Assembly (NCBI RefSeq): GCF_049059935.1
Contig: NZ_JBMGQR010000034.1
Location: 1 to 43,688, forward strand
Direction: 5' to 3'
From: JAURVT01 sp049059935
GTDB taxonomy: Bacteria > Actinomycetota > Actinomycetes > Propionibacteriales > Nocardioidaceae
Length of the DNA stretch: 43,688 nt
Shown here: positions 31,814 through 39,219 of the stretch, in pieces
Layout: each line of letters opens with the position of its first letter
How positions within the stretch are numbered: position 1 is the first letter of the stretch
Position numbers and translations under genes: made by a program
Notes under the pieces: model-generated
What the model saw: the letters and a program-made list of their open reading frames with translations, nothing else
Database searches by the model: none
What the model was told of the DNA's origin: nothing

Positions 31814-32444
31814 GGCGTATTGGCGCCGGGGGTAGTAGAGCCGCCCAGGGCCTCGGGTCCGCTGGGCGGCTCTGCAGGTAGACCTAAGGGGTTGGTGCCA
31901 ACGTCTGTGTCACGACCGACGCCGGTAAACGTCGAGCCGCCTAGGGTTCTCAGTGCTGCGGCGACATGCCCGATTTTGCGGCCACGCGAGCCCTCGCCAC
32001 CTCGCCCGGGTGTCTCGTGCGTGTGCAGATGCTGTGCGGCGAGCGCGATCAGCTCGTCGTGCGGTGCAGGCATCCACGACCCCCAGAAGGCTTGGGTTCA
32101 GGCGCGATCGAGTGCGGTCATCAGCCTGCCACGTCCGACGTATTGGCTCGCCTGTGGCGCACGGGCACAGTCACTCCCCGCACACAACGCGTTTGCTGAG
32201 CTTGACACTGTGGACCACTCCCCCGGCTGGCGGCATGGCGCGGCGTTGCGACGAGGCCACGCGTCACGTCGACCTGGACGACGGCCGCGTGGCAGTCACC
32301 TGGCGGCGATGTGAGCCTGGCGCTTGGTGGGCATGGTCCAGTTGGGCACGCGTAGCCTGAACTGTCCCATCCCCGTGGCGCCGGGCGGTGCGGCCCCTCA
32401 TCTTCCCGTCCTCGGGGCTTCAACGGGGGAACTTCGAGGACGGG
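31814..32444. other. Gene-poor stretch with hairpin
   Basis: About 630 bp. It holds the strong hairpin at 31837-31873 and short frames on both strands with mixed signals. One plus-strand fragment near 32235-32358 (HVDLDDGRVAVTWRRCEPG) looks protein-like but has no good start. Nothing else could be supported. Confidence 0.4.
31837..31873. terminator. 12-bp perfect hairpin, terminator-like
   Basis: AGAGCCGCCCAG (31837-31848) and CTGGGCGGCTCT (31862-31873) are perfect complements with a 13-nt loop. The stem is one of the longest perfect ones in the window. There is no T-tract, so it is a Rho-assisted or high-GC terminator, or a protein-binding site. Confidence 0.6.
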
Positions 32445-32630
32445 TCAGGCGCTCGTTTCGCGCGCTGATGGCGGCGTGCTCGGGGTCTCGTACAGGTCGA
32501 GCAACCACCAGCACAGGTCGTCCAGCACGTCTTCGGCCTCGACCAACACCCGCAGCGCCCTTAGCCGAACCTCGTTCCGGGCACTGCATTCTTGTAATGA
32601 CTGTTCGAAGGGTGGCGAGCCGGGCGACAT
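32445..32630 (-). CDS. Small hypothetical helical protein
   Basis: A 61-residue frame from ATG 32630 with AGGGTAG upstream. The centre is a helix (RNEVRLRALRVLVEAEDVLD followed by DLCWWLLDLYET). The amphipathic pattern and G/C bias support a real small protein; the overlapping frame on the same strand lacks this. A TATAGGG element lies just upstream. Confidence 0.45.
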   Translation of the reverse strand: MSPGSPPFEQSLQECSARNEVRLRALRVLVEAEDVLDDLCWWLLDLYETPSTPPSARETSA

Positions 32631-32784
32631 GCATCTACCCTATATGTAGGAATTGCACCCAATTCCTGCTGGTCGCGTCGTCCTGCCGCAGACCCTCCCT
32701 GGCAGGGGCGGGCGGCGCGACCACCCCTGGTGTCGCTGTGCCGGGCTCCCATGGCCATTCCGGGCGGGGCAAGCGTGGTCGCGC

Positions 32785-32982
32785 TCAGCGGCTGTCGGTC
32801 GGGCTGACGGCCATCAAGTCGGCCAGCGCGCGCATCGCGCGGCCACGCTCGCCGTGGTCGCCGGTGGCCACGATCAAGTGCTCGAGCGCGACCATCACGG
32901 TCTCGGGCTCGGTGGTGCACATCAGGTACGTGGGCGGCTCGGCAGGCAGCCAGTCGCAAGCCGTGAGATCACGATCGTCCAC
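32785..32982 (-). CDS. Small 'CTxEPE' protein, copy A
   Basis: A 65-residue acidic protein beginning at GTG 32982, with GGAGGTG upstream. YLMCTTEPETVMVALEHLIV, then ATGDHGERGRAMRALADLMA and a short end. The same protein recurs at 35351-35521, with close similarity over about 45 residues. The pair Cys-Thr followed by the acidic helix and the Arg-rich loop are the conserved parts. I do not recognise the family. It lies in the degenerate tract beside BldC-like and ANTAR-related fragments. Confidence 0.6.
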   Translation of the reverse strand: MDDRDLTACDWLPAEPPTYLMCTTEPETVMVALEHLIVATGDHGERGRAMRALADLMAVSPTDSR

Positions 32983-33345
32983 AGGGCACCACCTCCGATC
33001 CGGTCATGACGAGACCTCATGACGTTACGAGCGTCGTGCCCCCAGCGCACATCCAAGTAGTCGGCCGGCTTAGATGGGTTGGGGTTCATCGGTGGCGCCG
33101 GTGATGTCGGTGGTCGGCCTGGTTCTGGCTATCTGCAGTCGCACAAGGCTTGCCTTTCACCGGGCACGCGGAAACTGGCTCCGCGGGGCTCGGGTCCCCG
33201 GATCGGCTCCGATGACAAACCCAGGACCTGCCTTGAGCAGAACGACAACTGCGCCGGCACATCTGCTCTGTCTGTGGGTTCGGGATCGTTCGTGGTGACG
33301 ATCTGAGCCCTGCCGAGTTTCAACTGTGTCGCCCGGGTCGCCAGA
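32983..33345. other. Gene-poor stretch with an ANTAR-protein tail remnant
   Basis: About 360 bp. At 33070-33102 the minus strand reads TGATDEPQPI-stop, nearly the same as the last residues of the Cys-rich ANTAR protein (GTTDEPQPM-stop at 35676), and the DNA is similar over about 26 bp. Beyond that the likeness fades. I read it as the end of another, decayed copy. No other gene is supported. Confidence 0.45.
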
Positions 33346-33551
33346 ATGCCTGTCGTGTCGACCTCTTCTGAGCCTGATCTGTTCACCCCGCGTGAGGTCG
33401 CCGACCTGTTTGGTGTCGATCGCAAGACCGTCACCCGGTGGGCCAAGACTGGCAGGCTGCCCACCGTGCGCACCCGGGTGGCCAACGCCGGCTCCCCGCC
33501 GCCGCGATCCACGCCGTGCTGAGGGACGGCGATACCACTGTCGAGCGTTGA
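33346..33551 (+). pseudogene. Frameshifted BldC-like regulator
   Basis: The frame from ATG 33346 reads MPVVSTSSEPDLFTPREVAD, then LFGVDRKTVTRWAKTGRLPT, the BldC-type winged helix. It then breaks: in-frame codons end at TGA 33520-33522, while one base back the sequence continues PGGQRRLPAAAIHAVLRDGD to TGA at 33549-33551. The expected family text is (T)xGGHRRxxxxxVxA, so a single base has been lost near 33475-33480. BldC proteins are small actinobacterial developmental regulators. The intact relative is at 38252-38467. A sequencing error would also explain it. Confidence 0.7.
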
Positions 33552-33628
33552 GACTGCGCGGCCCGGCGCGGTGTTCAAGTCGGGCCCAATAATGAGGGCC
33601 GGCACCAGGTGTTGACGTTTGGGAGATC

Positions 33629-34036
33629 ATGGCTGGCAATGAGGAGATCCGTGGCGCAGGCCCGCGTGGCCGGGGTGTGCGGTTGTTCTGGTCGCATCGT
33701 CGGGTGGAGCGGCGGGTTGCTGGGCCGACCGGGCTCGGGCTGGACCGCGGTGCGGGCAATTACCTGGTGGTCGCCAACACCGGTGACCTGGCCGCGACGA
33801 CGCTGACCTTCACTACGTCTGCGGTCAGCGGCCAGGAGTATCAGCTGCGCTCGATCGCGGCATCGTTGGATCTTCCTGCCGGTGCCCAGGCCACCTGGGT
33901 GCTGGACTCCGTGCGCGGTGGGGCGCCACGTGACTCGGTCCTCGAGGTGACCGCGCGCTGGTTCGATGACGACCACAAGACCGAGTGTCACCAGCAGTTC
34001 TACGTCGCCATCATGTCGGACCAAGCCGACCTGTAG
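33629..34036 (+). CDS. Hypothetical beta-rich protein
   Basis: A 135-residue protein beginning at ATG 33629 with GGGAG close upstream. After a basic N-terminus come alternating strand-like stretches: NYLVVANTGDLAATTLTFTT, YQLRSIAASLDLPAGAQATW and DSVLEVTARWFDDDHKTECH. This resembles an immunoglobulin-like or other beta-sandwich fold; it has no signal peptide. G/C third-position bias is good. It lies between the frameshifted BldC-like gene and the ANTAR remnant. Confidence 0.6.
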   Translation: MAGNEEIRGAGPRGRGVRLFWSHRRVERRVAGPTGLGLDRGAGNYLVVANTGDLAATTLTFTTSAVSGQEYQLRSIAASLDLPAGAQATWVLDSVRGGAPRDSVLEVTARWFDDDHKTECHQQFYVAIMSDQADL

Positions 34037-34051
34037 GGCTGTTCGGTGCGT

Positions 34052-34278
34052 TCAGACCGCAGTGGGGGACGGTCCCGCGCTGTCGTCCCGGTCGCCGGTG
34101 CCCAGGCCGCGTGCGTCGACGGCAGCCGCGGCGATGATTCGGCTGGCAGCCTCGAACTCCGTCACCCCAGGTGCGAGGCGTCCCGGGCCAACATGACGCG
34201 GACCTGGTCGCGATCGAGACCCATCTTTCCCATCAGCACATGGGTGCTGGTCAGCGCCCTGTCGTCCTCAGCTGCCAT
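34052..34278 (-). pseudogene. Frameshifted ANTAR-domain remnant
   Basis: The minus-strand frame from ATG 34278 reads EDDRALTSTHVLMGKMGLDR, then DQVRVMLARDASHLG and stops at 34162. Shifting one base gives VTEFEAASRIIAAAAVDARG onward to TGA at 34052-34054. Together these match the intact ANTAR domain of 35676-36275 (VLMGRTGVDYEAACERL ... ARHLGISVLEAANRVVAAAA). So one base is missing near 34163. ANTAR domains bind paired RNA hairpins to prevent transcription termination. The N-terminal part of this copy is not attached. Confidence 0.7.
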
Positions 34279-34923
34279 CGCCAAGCTCGCAGGAGAGTGC
34301 GCCGTTGCCCGTGTGCCCGACCCAGCTCCAGCGGCAAAGCGAACGTCGTCGTCTGTTACGCGAAGATCGTGACCTTGCCGGCGCCCGTGGCCGTCCCGCG
34401 TGAGCTGAATTTGATCCATGCGTTTCCTTCCTTGCCGCACGGGACCGTGATGCTGGCGCCGCTGCACCGGGTCCAGGTGGGACGGCCTTGCTCTCCACGC
34501 CCGCATCCGCGAGCCGGCCGAGGGTGAGCTGGAACGGCTCGGGTTCGTGTTGGAGGCGTTCGCCGTCTACGTGGGGTGCGTCGGGCACATGCGGCACACG
34601 ACCACCGCGGTGAGCCCTGTCCTGCAGGTTTCCATCGCCAACGGGTCCAACTCACGCCGCCACACCGGGCACTGCTGTCGTGGTGGCTCAGCCCGCTGGC
34701 GTTGCCTGGTGGACCGACAGCGTTGATCCCCAGCTGGCGGCCGAGCTCGACATGATCGACCATTCCGCCGGCGGCGAACACTTTCGCGGGTTCGGGGTTC
34801 GGGGTTCGGGGTTCGGGGTTCGGGGCGAATGGGCCCGGCGCGTCCAATGAGCCGACGGGCGGGTTGCTCGGCGCCGGTGCTGCAACCCCGCCGCCGGACG
34901 AGTCCGATCACTCCGGGGCGGGG
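34279..34923. other. Degenerate stretch between regulator fragments
   Basis: About 640 bp. Short, protein-like pieces change frame: CSGASITVPCGKEGNAWIKF near 34356-34460 on the minus strand, and KVFAAGGMVDHVELGRQLGI near 34720-34790. No start/stop pair encloses them. The 7-bp tandem array at 34788-34825 lies inside. I take it as decayed coding DNA. Confidence 0.5.
34788..34825. repeat. Tandem 7-bp repeat (GGGTTCG x5)
   Basis: Five perfect copies of GGGTTCG run from 34788 to 34822, followed by GGG. A seven-base unit shifts reading frame by one base per copy, so any protein crossing it would be changed by slippage. It lies between the broken ANTAR and Cys-rich segments. Confidence 0.85.
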
Positions 34924-35235
34924 TCAGACCTGATGCAACGCCAATGTCATCTGGCAGCCGCCGGCGCCGGGGGTACAGATGATGACGTCGTCGCCGGTGA
35001 TCGGGTCGGGGTCGATGGTCAAACTGGCAGGAAGGCCTGCCGCGACCCAGTCTGGTTCATCGCGCCCACAGCCGACACACATGATCGGAGTCAGACCGTG
35101 GGTGGTGGCCAGCTGGGCGCGCGCCCTCACCTGGGTGCGCTGTTTGAGGGTCAAGAATCCGCACTCACAACGGGCCCGGACCTGTCCGTCGTCGAGCAGG
35201 TATCCGTCCAGCACGTGCACCGTCCGATAGGGCAT
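34924..35235 (-). CDS. Cys-rich protein, paralog of the ANTAR protein's N-terminal domain
   Basis: A 103-residue protein (start ATG 35235). VHVLDGYLLDDGQVRARCEC, then GFLTLKQRTQVRARAQLATT, IMCVGCGRDEPDWVAAGLPA and GAGGCQMTLALHQV. Five cysteines (CEC, CVGC, GGC) could bind zinc. It aligns along its length with the N-terminal half of the ANTAR protein at 35676-36275 (VHLFDGYVSVEGEVRARCSC ... LCEACGLD ... GSGGCDLT) but stops where that protein continues to ANTAR. It may be a truncated copy or a working stand-alone sensor. Confidence 0.65.
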   Translation of the reverse strand: MPYRTVHVLDGYLLDDGQVRARCECGFLTLKQRTQVRARAQLATTHGLTPIMCVGCGRDEPDWVAAGLPASLTIDPDPITGDDVIICTPGAGGCQMTLALHQV

Positions 35236-35350
35236 CGGGCTCACCGCCTCCAATCGTGGCACCTGCGGCCCGGGCCGAACTCAGTATCGAGACCGTCACC
35301 ACGATGCTGCAGCACAGAGTCCGTGGAAGAAGGCGTGACCCCGGTGTTGG

Positions 35351-35521
35351 CTAGGGGCTGATGGTATCGCTGACCGCCATCAGATCGGCGATTGCGCGCA
35401 CCGCGCGGCCACGCTCGGCGTCGTCGCCGATGGCCACGACCAAGTGCTCGAGCGCGACCAGCACCGACTCCGGTTCGCTGGTGCACAACAGATACATGGG
35501 GGCCTCGACCGAACGCAGCAC
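35351..35521 (-). CDS. Small 'CTxEPE' protein, copy B
   Basis: A 56-residue protein read from GTG 35521 (an ATG at 35497 is also possible). MYLLCTSEPESVLVALEHLV, then VAIGDDAERGRAVRAIADLM and the stop. It is strongly like copy A at 32785-32982; DNA similarity extends over most of the gene. It precedes the 34924-35235 gene on the same strand, about 115 bp away. Confidence 0.6.
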   Translation of the reverse strand: MLRSVEAPMYLLCTSEPESVLVALEHLVVAIGDDAERGRAVRAIADLMAVSDTISP

Positions 35522-35675
35522 GGGACGCGGCGGAATGATCCCCCACAGGAGCGAACCTCAATCGCCGTAACGGGCAAGATGGACGACGCTACGTCCAAGG
35601 CGCTTCGATCGCATCCCACCGGGCCCTCGGCCAGGTGGGACGGTGTCAAGGGTGCCATGGGTCCAAGGGCTTGGC

Positions 35676-36275
35676 TCACATGGGCTGGGGCTCGTCGGTG
35701 GTGCCGACCGTGGGTTCGGTGCGCACGCGAGTGCGGCAACGGACCGTGGCCGCGGCCGCTACGACCCGGTTCGCTGCTTCAAGCACGCTGATCCCCAGAT
35801 GCCTGGCCTGGGCCGACAACCGCTCGCAAGCGGCCTCGTAATCAACGCCAGTCCTGCCCATCAGCACCCCGACGGCGGTGGCGATCGTGGAGGCTTGGAA
35901 CGCCGCGACCTGGTCGCGGACCCCGGCTGTCATCGTATTGGTGGCCTCGGCGACCTGGGTGGCGGCCTCGGCGCCAAGCTGGGAGGTCAAGTCGCACCCA
36001 CCAGACCCCTGAGCGCACACCAGTCGGTGATGCCCGGCCACCGGATCGGGCTGGATCGCCAACGACGCCGGAAGACCGACCTCGAGGCGGGCGGTCGTGC
36101 AGTCAAGCCCGCATGCCTCACACAGCAGGTCCGACAGCCCATGGCTGGTGACCAACTGGTACCGCGCCGAACGTTGCGCGGCTTGACCCACGGTCAAGAA
36201 GCCGCACGAGCACCGGGCCCGCACCTCGCCCTCGACGCTGACGTACCCATCAAACAGGTGCACCGCTGACTTCAT
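35676..36275 (-). CDS. Cys-rich sensor-ANTAR antiterminator-like protein
   Basis: A 199-residue protein. Residues 1-95 form a Cys-rich domain (VHLFDGYVSVEGEVRARCSC, LCEACGLDCTTARLEVGLPA, GSGGCDLT), with six or so cysteines suited to zinc or redox sensing. A linker helix (GAEAATQVAEATNTMTAGVR) leads to the C-terminal ANTAR domain (IATAVGVLMGRTGVDYEAAC, LSAQARHLGISVLEAANRVV). ANTAR proteins bind two-hairpin RNA motifs in leaders of their target genes. I chose ATG 36275, preceded by GGGGG; the TTG at 36305 is less likely. The palindromes upstream at 36294-36325 may control it. Confidence 0.78.
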   Translation of the reverse strand: MKSAVHLFDGYVSVEGEVRARCSCGFLTVGQAAQRSARYQLVTSHGLSDLLCEACGLDCTTARLEVGLPASLAIQPDPVAGHHRLVCAQGSGGCDLTSQLGAEAATQVAEATNTMTAGVRDQVAAFQASTIATAVGVLMGRTGVDYEAACERLSAQARHLGISVLEAANRVVAAAATVRCRTRVRTEPTVGTTDEPQPM

Positions 36276-36293
36276 CCGTACCCCCGGGAGTAA

Positions 36294-36325
36294 TTGAGAA
36301 CTCAACTATATTACCTCGTGCACGA
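36294..36325. promoter_or_regulatory. Two palindromes around the ANTAR-gene promoter
   Basis: TTGAGAACTCAA (36294-36305) and TCGTGCACGA (36316-36325) are both perfect palindromes, and the AT-rich TAATATAGT on the minus strand lies between them. The -10 element of the ANTAR gene is probably here. The arrangement is that of an operator pair. Confidence 0.5.
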
Positions 36326-36982
36326 ACTGTTTTGCGCTGGTCGACCGCGGTCGATGCGTAGAAACGTCAGGCCGACTGTCCAGAACCGGGCGGTTCGTGA
36401 CGGAGGGCAGCCGCGTGTACACGATCAGGGCACCCGCAGATGTGACGCACGTCTGATCGCTGTGCGTAGGTTAGGCGGTTCGTTTGTCCCGGCATGCGCT
36501 TCGGGGTGTCGTCGATGTGAGCGGTGGACTTGCTGCTCGATCTGAGGTGATCGGGTCGACGGCGCCTCGTGCAAGTCCAAAGTCGCCAGCGGGGCTCGAT
36601 GAGTAGGTCACCGGCTGGGGTCGGCACCCCCTTCTGGCCGCGAGCTGTCGTCCGGGACTCACCAGGTCGCTTCGTACGGATTCGGGCGTGAGGACTGGTG
36701 GCGTCAACGTGATGGGGTCTGCCCGACAAGAGGGATATAGCGGGTGTCGTTGATCCCCCTTCAACCGCACACGCCCACTCCCCTGGGGCGAGGCGGCGCG
36801 ACCACCCGCAAAGAACCCGCCCCGAGGTCGCGAGTACCCGGGGCGGCTCGGGGGTCAGGTTGCCCCGCACAATGGTCCCGGCTTGGTGATCGGCTTGCGT
36901 ACTCGCTGGGTCGCGACGTCGACTAGGTGAGATTCTGCCTGAACACGTCGCCGCTCCCGCCGCTGAGATCATTCAGTTCCTG
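36326..36982. other. Intergenic region between divergent regulators
   Basis: About 660 bp without a convincing gene. The minus-strand frame 36367-36972 has poor coding character. The hairpin at 36817-36846 is inside. The promoter of the XRE-LuxR regulator should lie at its right end, but I cannot place it. Confidence 0.45.
36817..36846 (-). terminator. Candidate terminator on the minus strand
   Basis: CCGCCCCG (36817-36824) pairs with CGGGGCGG (36839-36846); GGT/ACC inside the loop extends it. On the minus strand it is followed by GTTCTTTG, so it would end leftward transcripts. Confidence 0.5.
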
Positions 36983-37039
36983 GTGAGCGTGGCGACAGTC
37001 GAATCAAACCGGGAGCGCGCGTGCGCTGCAGATGGGGGA

Positions 37040-37996
37040 ATGGTGGTTCGCGTCGCGATCGTGTCTTGGCGTCCTGACTGCTTGTCCGCAACTTTGCGAG
37101 ACACGGGGATGCGGCCTTTTGATCTGGCGGGCCGGACGGGGTTGTCGGCGGCGTCGATTGGTTCCTACGTGGCAGGGACGACGGCGCCGACCCCAGCTGG
37201 TCTGGTGCTGCTCGCCCGGGCCCTGGGGGTGGCGACCACGGACCTGGCTCCGATGAGCGACCGGCCAACGCTCCACGAGTACAGCTGGCATGCCGGGCAT
37301 AGTGTGCGGTCGTTGGCCGCGGCACTGGGGATGTCTGCAGGGCATACCGGCGCTGTCATGCGTGGCTCGGCCCCGTTGACCAATCCCGCTGCCTGGGCCA
37401 ACGCGCTCGGCATCGGCGAGCAGCAGCTCCTGCGCGGTCGCCGTCAGCTGCCCACGCGCCGCGACCACTACAGCCAGGCCATCAGCCCCACAAAGGCCGG
37501 CAACACCCCGGTCGAGCCATCGCCACATCTCGCCGCCTGGCAGACGGCCGTCGAGTCGCTATCTGACTCACTCGACTCACCATTGAGCGGCCGTCAGAGC
37601 GAGGTCCTGATCATGCTGTGCGGGAGCCTGACGCTCGCGGAGATAACCGATGAGCTGAGTGTCTCGGTGGCGACCGTGCGTACACACATTCGCGGTCTGT
37701 ACTCCCGGATGGGGCCACTGATCGTGTCGAGGGCGACCGCTCGGGCTGCAGTCATCGGTCACCTCGACCCTGCCCATCGCACCATCAGAGCAGAGATGGC
37801 CGGCCAGCTCACCGCTCGCCAGCTCGAGGTGCTTACTCGGACCAACGCGGGAGCGCGGGTCTCTGCCATCGCCTCCGAACTGGGTCTGAGCGAGACCACG
37901 GTCAACCGGCACCTCAAAATGTCTTACGGCCAGCTGGGCGTCCACACTCTTCCCCAGGCGCTCGCCGCGCTATTCGGTGGGCCCGCAGGGGCCTGA
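37040..37996 (+). CDS. Multi-HTH regulator: double XRE-like module plus two LuxR-type HTHs
   Basis: A 318-residue DNA-binding protein. Residues 1-125 repeat the module of the 2553-2981 regulator (SWRPDCLSATLRDTGMRPFD ... GVATTDLAPM ... LHEYSWHAGHSVRSLAAALG). After a linker come two LuxR-type HTHs: LSGRQSEVLIMLCGSLTLAE...VATVRTHIRGLYSRMG near 185, and LTARQLEVLTRTNAGARVSA...ETTVNRHLKMSYGQLG near 260. I chose ATG 37040 because its spacing to WRPD matches that paralog; the GTG at 36983 gives 19 more residues. No receiver domain is present, so the signal is unknown. Confidence 0.8.
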   Translation: MVVRVAIVSWRPDCLSATLRDTGMRPFDLAGRTGLSAASIGSYVAGTTAPTPAGLVLLARALGVATTDLAPMSDRPTLHEYSWHAGHSVRSLAAALGMSAGHTGAVMRGSAPLTNPAAWANALGIGEQQLLRGRRQLPTRRDHYSQAISPTKAGNTPVEPSPHLAAWQTAVESLSDSLDSPLSGRQSEVLIMLCGSLTLAEITDELSVSVATVRTHIRGLYSRMGPLIVSRATARAAVIGHLDPAHRTIRAEMAGQLTARQLEVLTRTNAGARVSAIASELGLSETTVNRHLKMSYGQLGVHTLPQALAALFGGPAGA

Positions 37997-38213
37997 AGAC
38001 GACGCCTTCTCTCCCACCGGCCCTTCGTCGACCAACATGGCGCCGGAACCGAACGGCGTCGATTGATCGACCAGCGTCCGCACCAGCGGGGCAATCAGAT
38101 GTCCAGTTGGTCTCACAGTCGTGTTGGCACATTGCACAGGCGTCGCGGCGCCTTGCACGCGGGTGGCCCACACCGGAGATAATTCACCGACCGGGCAGTC
38201 AGATAGGTCATTC

Positions 38214-38250
38214 GGCTCATTCTGGCCAGATTGTTGAGCCAGAATGAGCC
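38214..38250. promoter_or_regulatory. 13-bp perfect inverted repeat before the BldC-like gene
   Basis: GGCTCATTCTGGC (38214-38226) and GCCAGAATGAGCC (38238-38250) flank an 11-nt spacer; the right arm ends one base before the start codon at 38252. It would be an operator across the start site, or a hairpin in the mRNA that hides the start. No separate ribosome site is visible. Confidence 0.7.
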
Positions 38251-38251
38251 C

Positions 38252-38467
38252 ATGGCCGCACCAACCGACACCAGCACCGAGCTCCTCACCCCCGGTGAGG
38301 TCGCCCGGATGTTCCACGTCGCGCCCAAGACTGTGACCCGGTGGGCCGAGTCAGGCAAGCTGCCCGTGACCTACACCCTGGGCGGACACCGCCGCTTCCC
38401 CGCCGACGCGGTCCGTGCCGCCCGCAACCTCCCCGACAACACCGACAGGTCCGACGCACTCCTCTGA
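38252..38467 (+). CDS. BldC-like MerR-family winged-helix regulator
   Basis: A 71-residue protein: STELLTPGEVARMFHVAPKT, then VTRWAESGKLPVTYTLGGHR and RFPADAVRAARNL. This is the whole BldC type fold, with the LTPxEVA opening and TLGGHRRF wing intact. BldC controls developmental genes in Streptomyces by binding direct repeats; the role of this paralog in the present organism is unknown. The ATG at 38252 overlaps the edge of the 13-bp inverted repeat. It is the intact partner of the frameshifted copy at 33346. Confidence 0.8.
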   Translation: MAAPTDTSTELLTPGEVARMFHVAPKTVTRWAESGKLPVTYTLGGHRRFPADAVRAARNLPDNTDRSDALL

Positions 38468-38618
38468 CTTCCGCGCAGACGGTTCCGAGACCGCTTGCTG
38501 CGCCTACCGCGGCGCATATGAGACGGTGGAATCCGCGATCGGGCGCGGGGTGTGCCCGGCCGCGGTGGGAGGGCTCCGGGTGCTCACCTCGAGCACTCGG
38601 AGCATCCTCTGTTCCGGG

Positions 38619-38801
38619 TCAACACCTGCGTGACGCCACTCGCGGGGGGTCCTCGGTCCACAGCACCACCGTCGGGCAGGTCGGCTGGTGCCACTCCCGA
38701 CTGACCGGGGCCCCGATGTCGTCCACCGCTGACTCGACCCGCCACGTTGGACAGTGCAGGCAACCATCCGGCACGTCCCAAGACTCCAGGTCTACGAACA
38801 T
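38619..38801 (-). CDS. Small Cys/His protein, possible zinc binder
   Basis: A 60-residue protein from ATG 38801. MFVDLESWDVPDGCLHCPTW, then RVESAVDDIGAPVSREWHQP and TCPTVVLWTEDPPRV. The CLHC pair and a later H-x3-C fit a zinc site. A longer form from TTG 38864 is possible. It resembles nothing I can name. Confidence 0.5.
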   Translation of the reverse strand: MFVDLESWDVPDGCLHCPTWRVESAVDDIGAPVSREWHQPTCPTVVLWTEDPPRVASRRC

Positions 38802-39219
38802 GGACGCCGGCGCGTAGAACCGCTCGGTGAACCCTGTACGCAACCCCGTCTGCCCACCCCCCAAGGGGTCCGACCGAACTATTGACGCACAGCACCGCTG
38901 TTAGGCGCATCGCTTTTCACCACCCCATCCCACGTCCCCAACCCTGTCCCCATGGGTCAGCACGGGCGCGACGTTCACGCCGACGCGGCCATCGCTCGCC
39001 GCGGCGCTAGCTGATCGGACCGGTACCGACCGGTGACGCCTTGTCGAGCAGATTTTCGTGCTTCTCGCGCGCGAACGTGCACCAAGTGACCTGTTCGCCC
39101 ATGCGGTCGTCGCGGCGTGGGTTGGCTTGGGCGCGGCAGTGCGTCGCGGGCGACCAAGACTTCAGGCGAGGCCCCGGTACCCGGCGAATCGAGAGTCACC
39201 ACCGACGGGTGTCCTGTCC
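38802..39219. other. Intergenic stretch
   Basis: About 420 bp between the small Cys/His gene and the end of the sigma-factor operon. A 75-codon minus-strand frame (38975-39202) and a shorter one inside it lack support. I see nothing else in it. Confidence 0.4.

Noticed and set aside
31609..32073. 154-codon minus-strand frame
   Set aside because: It crosses the 12-bp hairpin at 31837-31873 and is proline/glycine-rich with no domain. A smaller frame at 31562-31813 is only a little better.
36367..36972. 201-codon minus-strand frame between the regulators
   Set aside because: Poor third-position bias, no ribosome site, and it spans a terminator-like hairpin.
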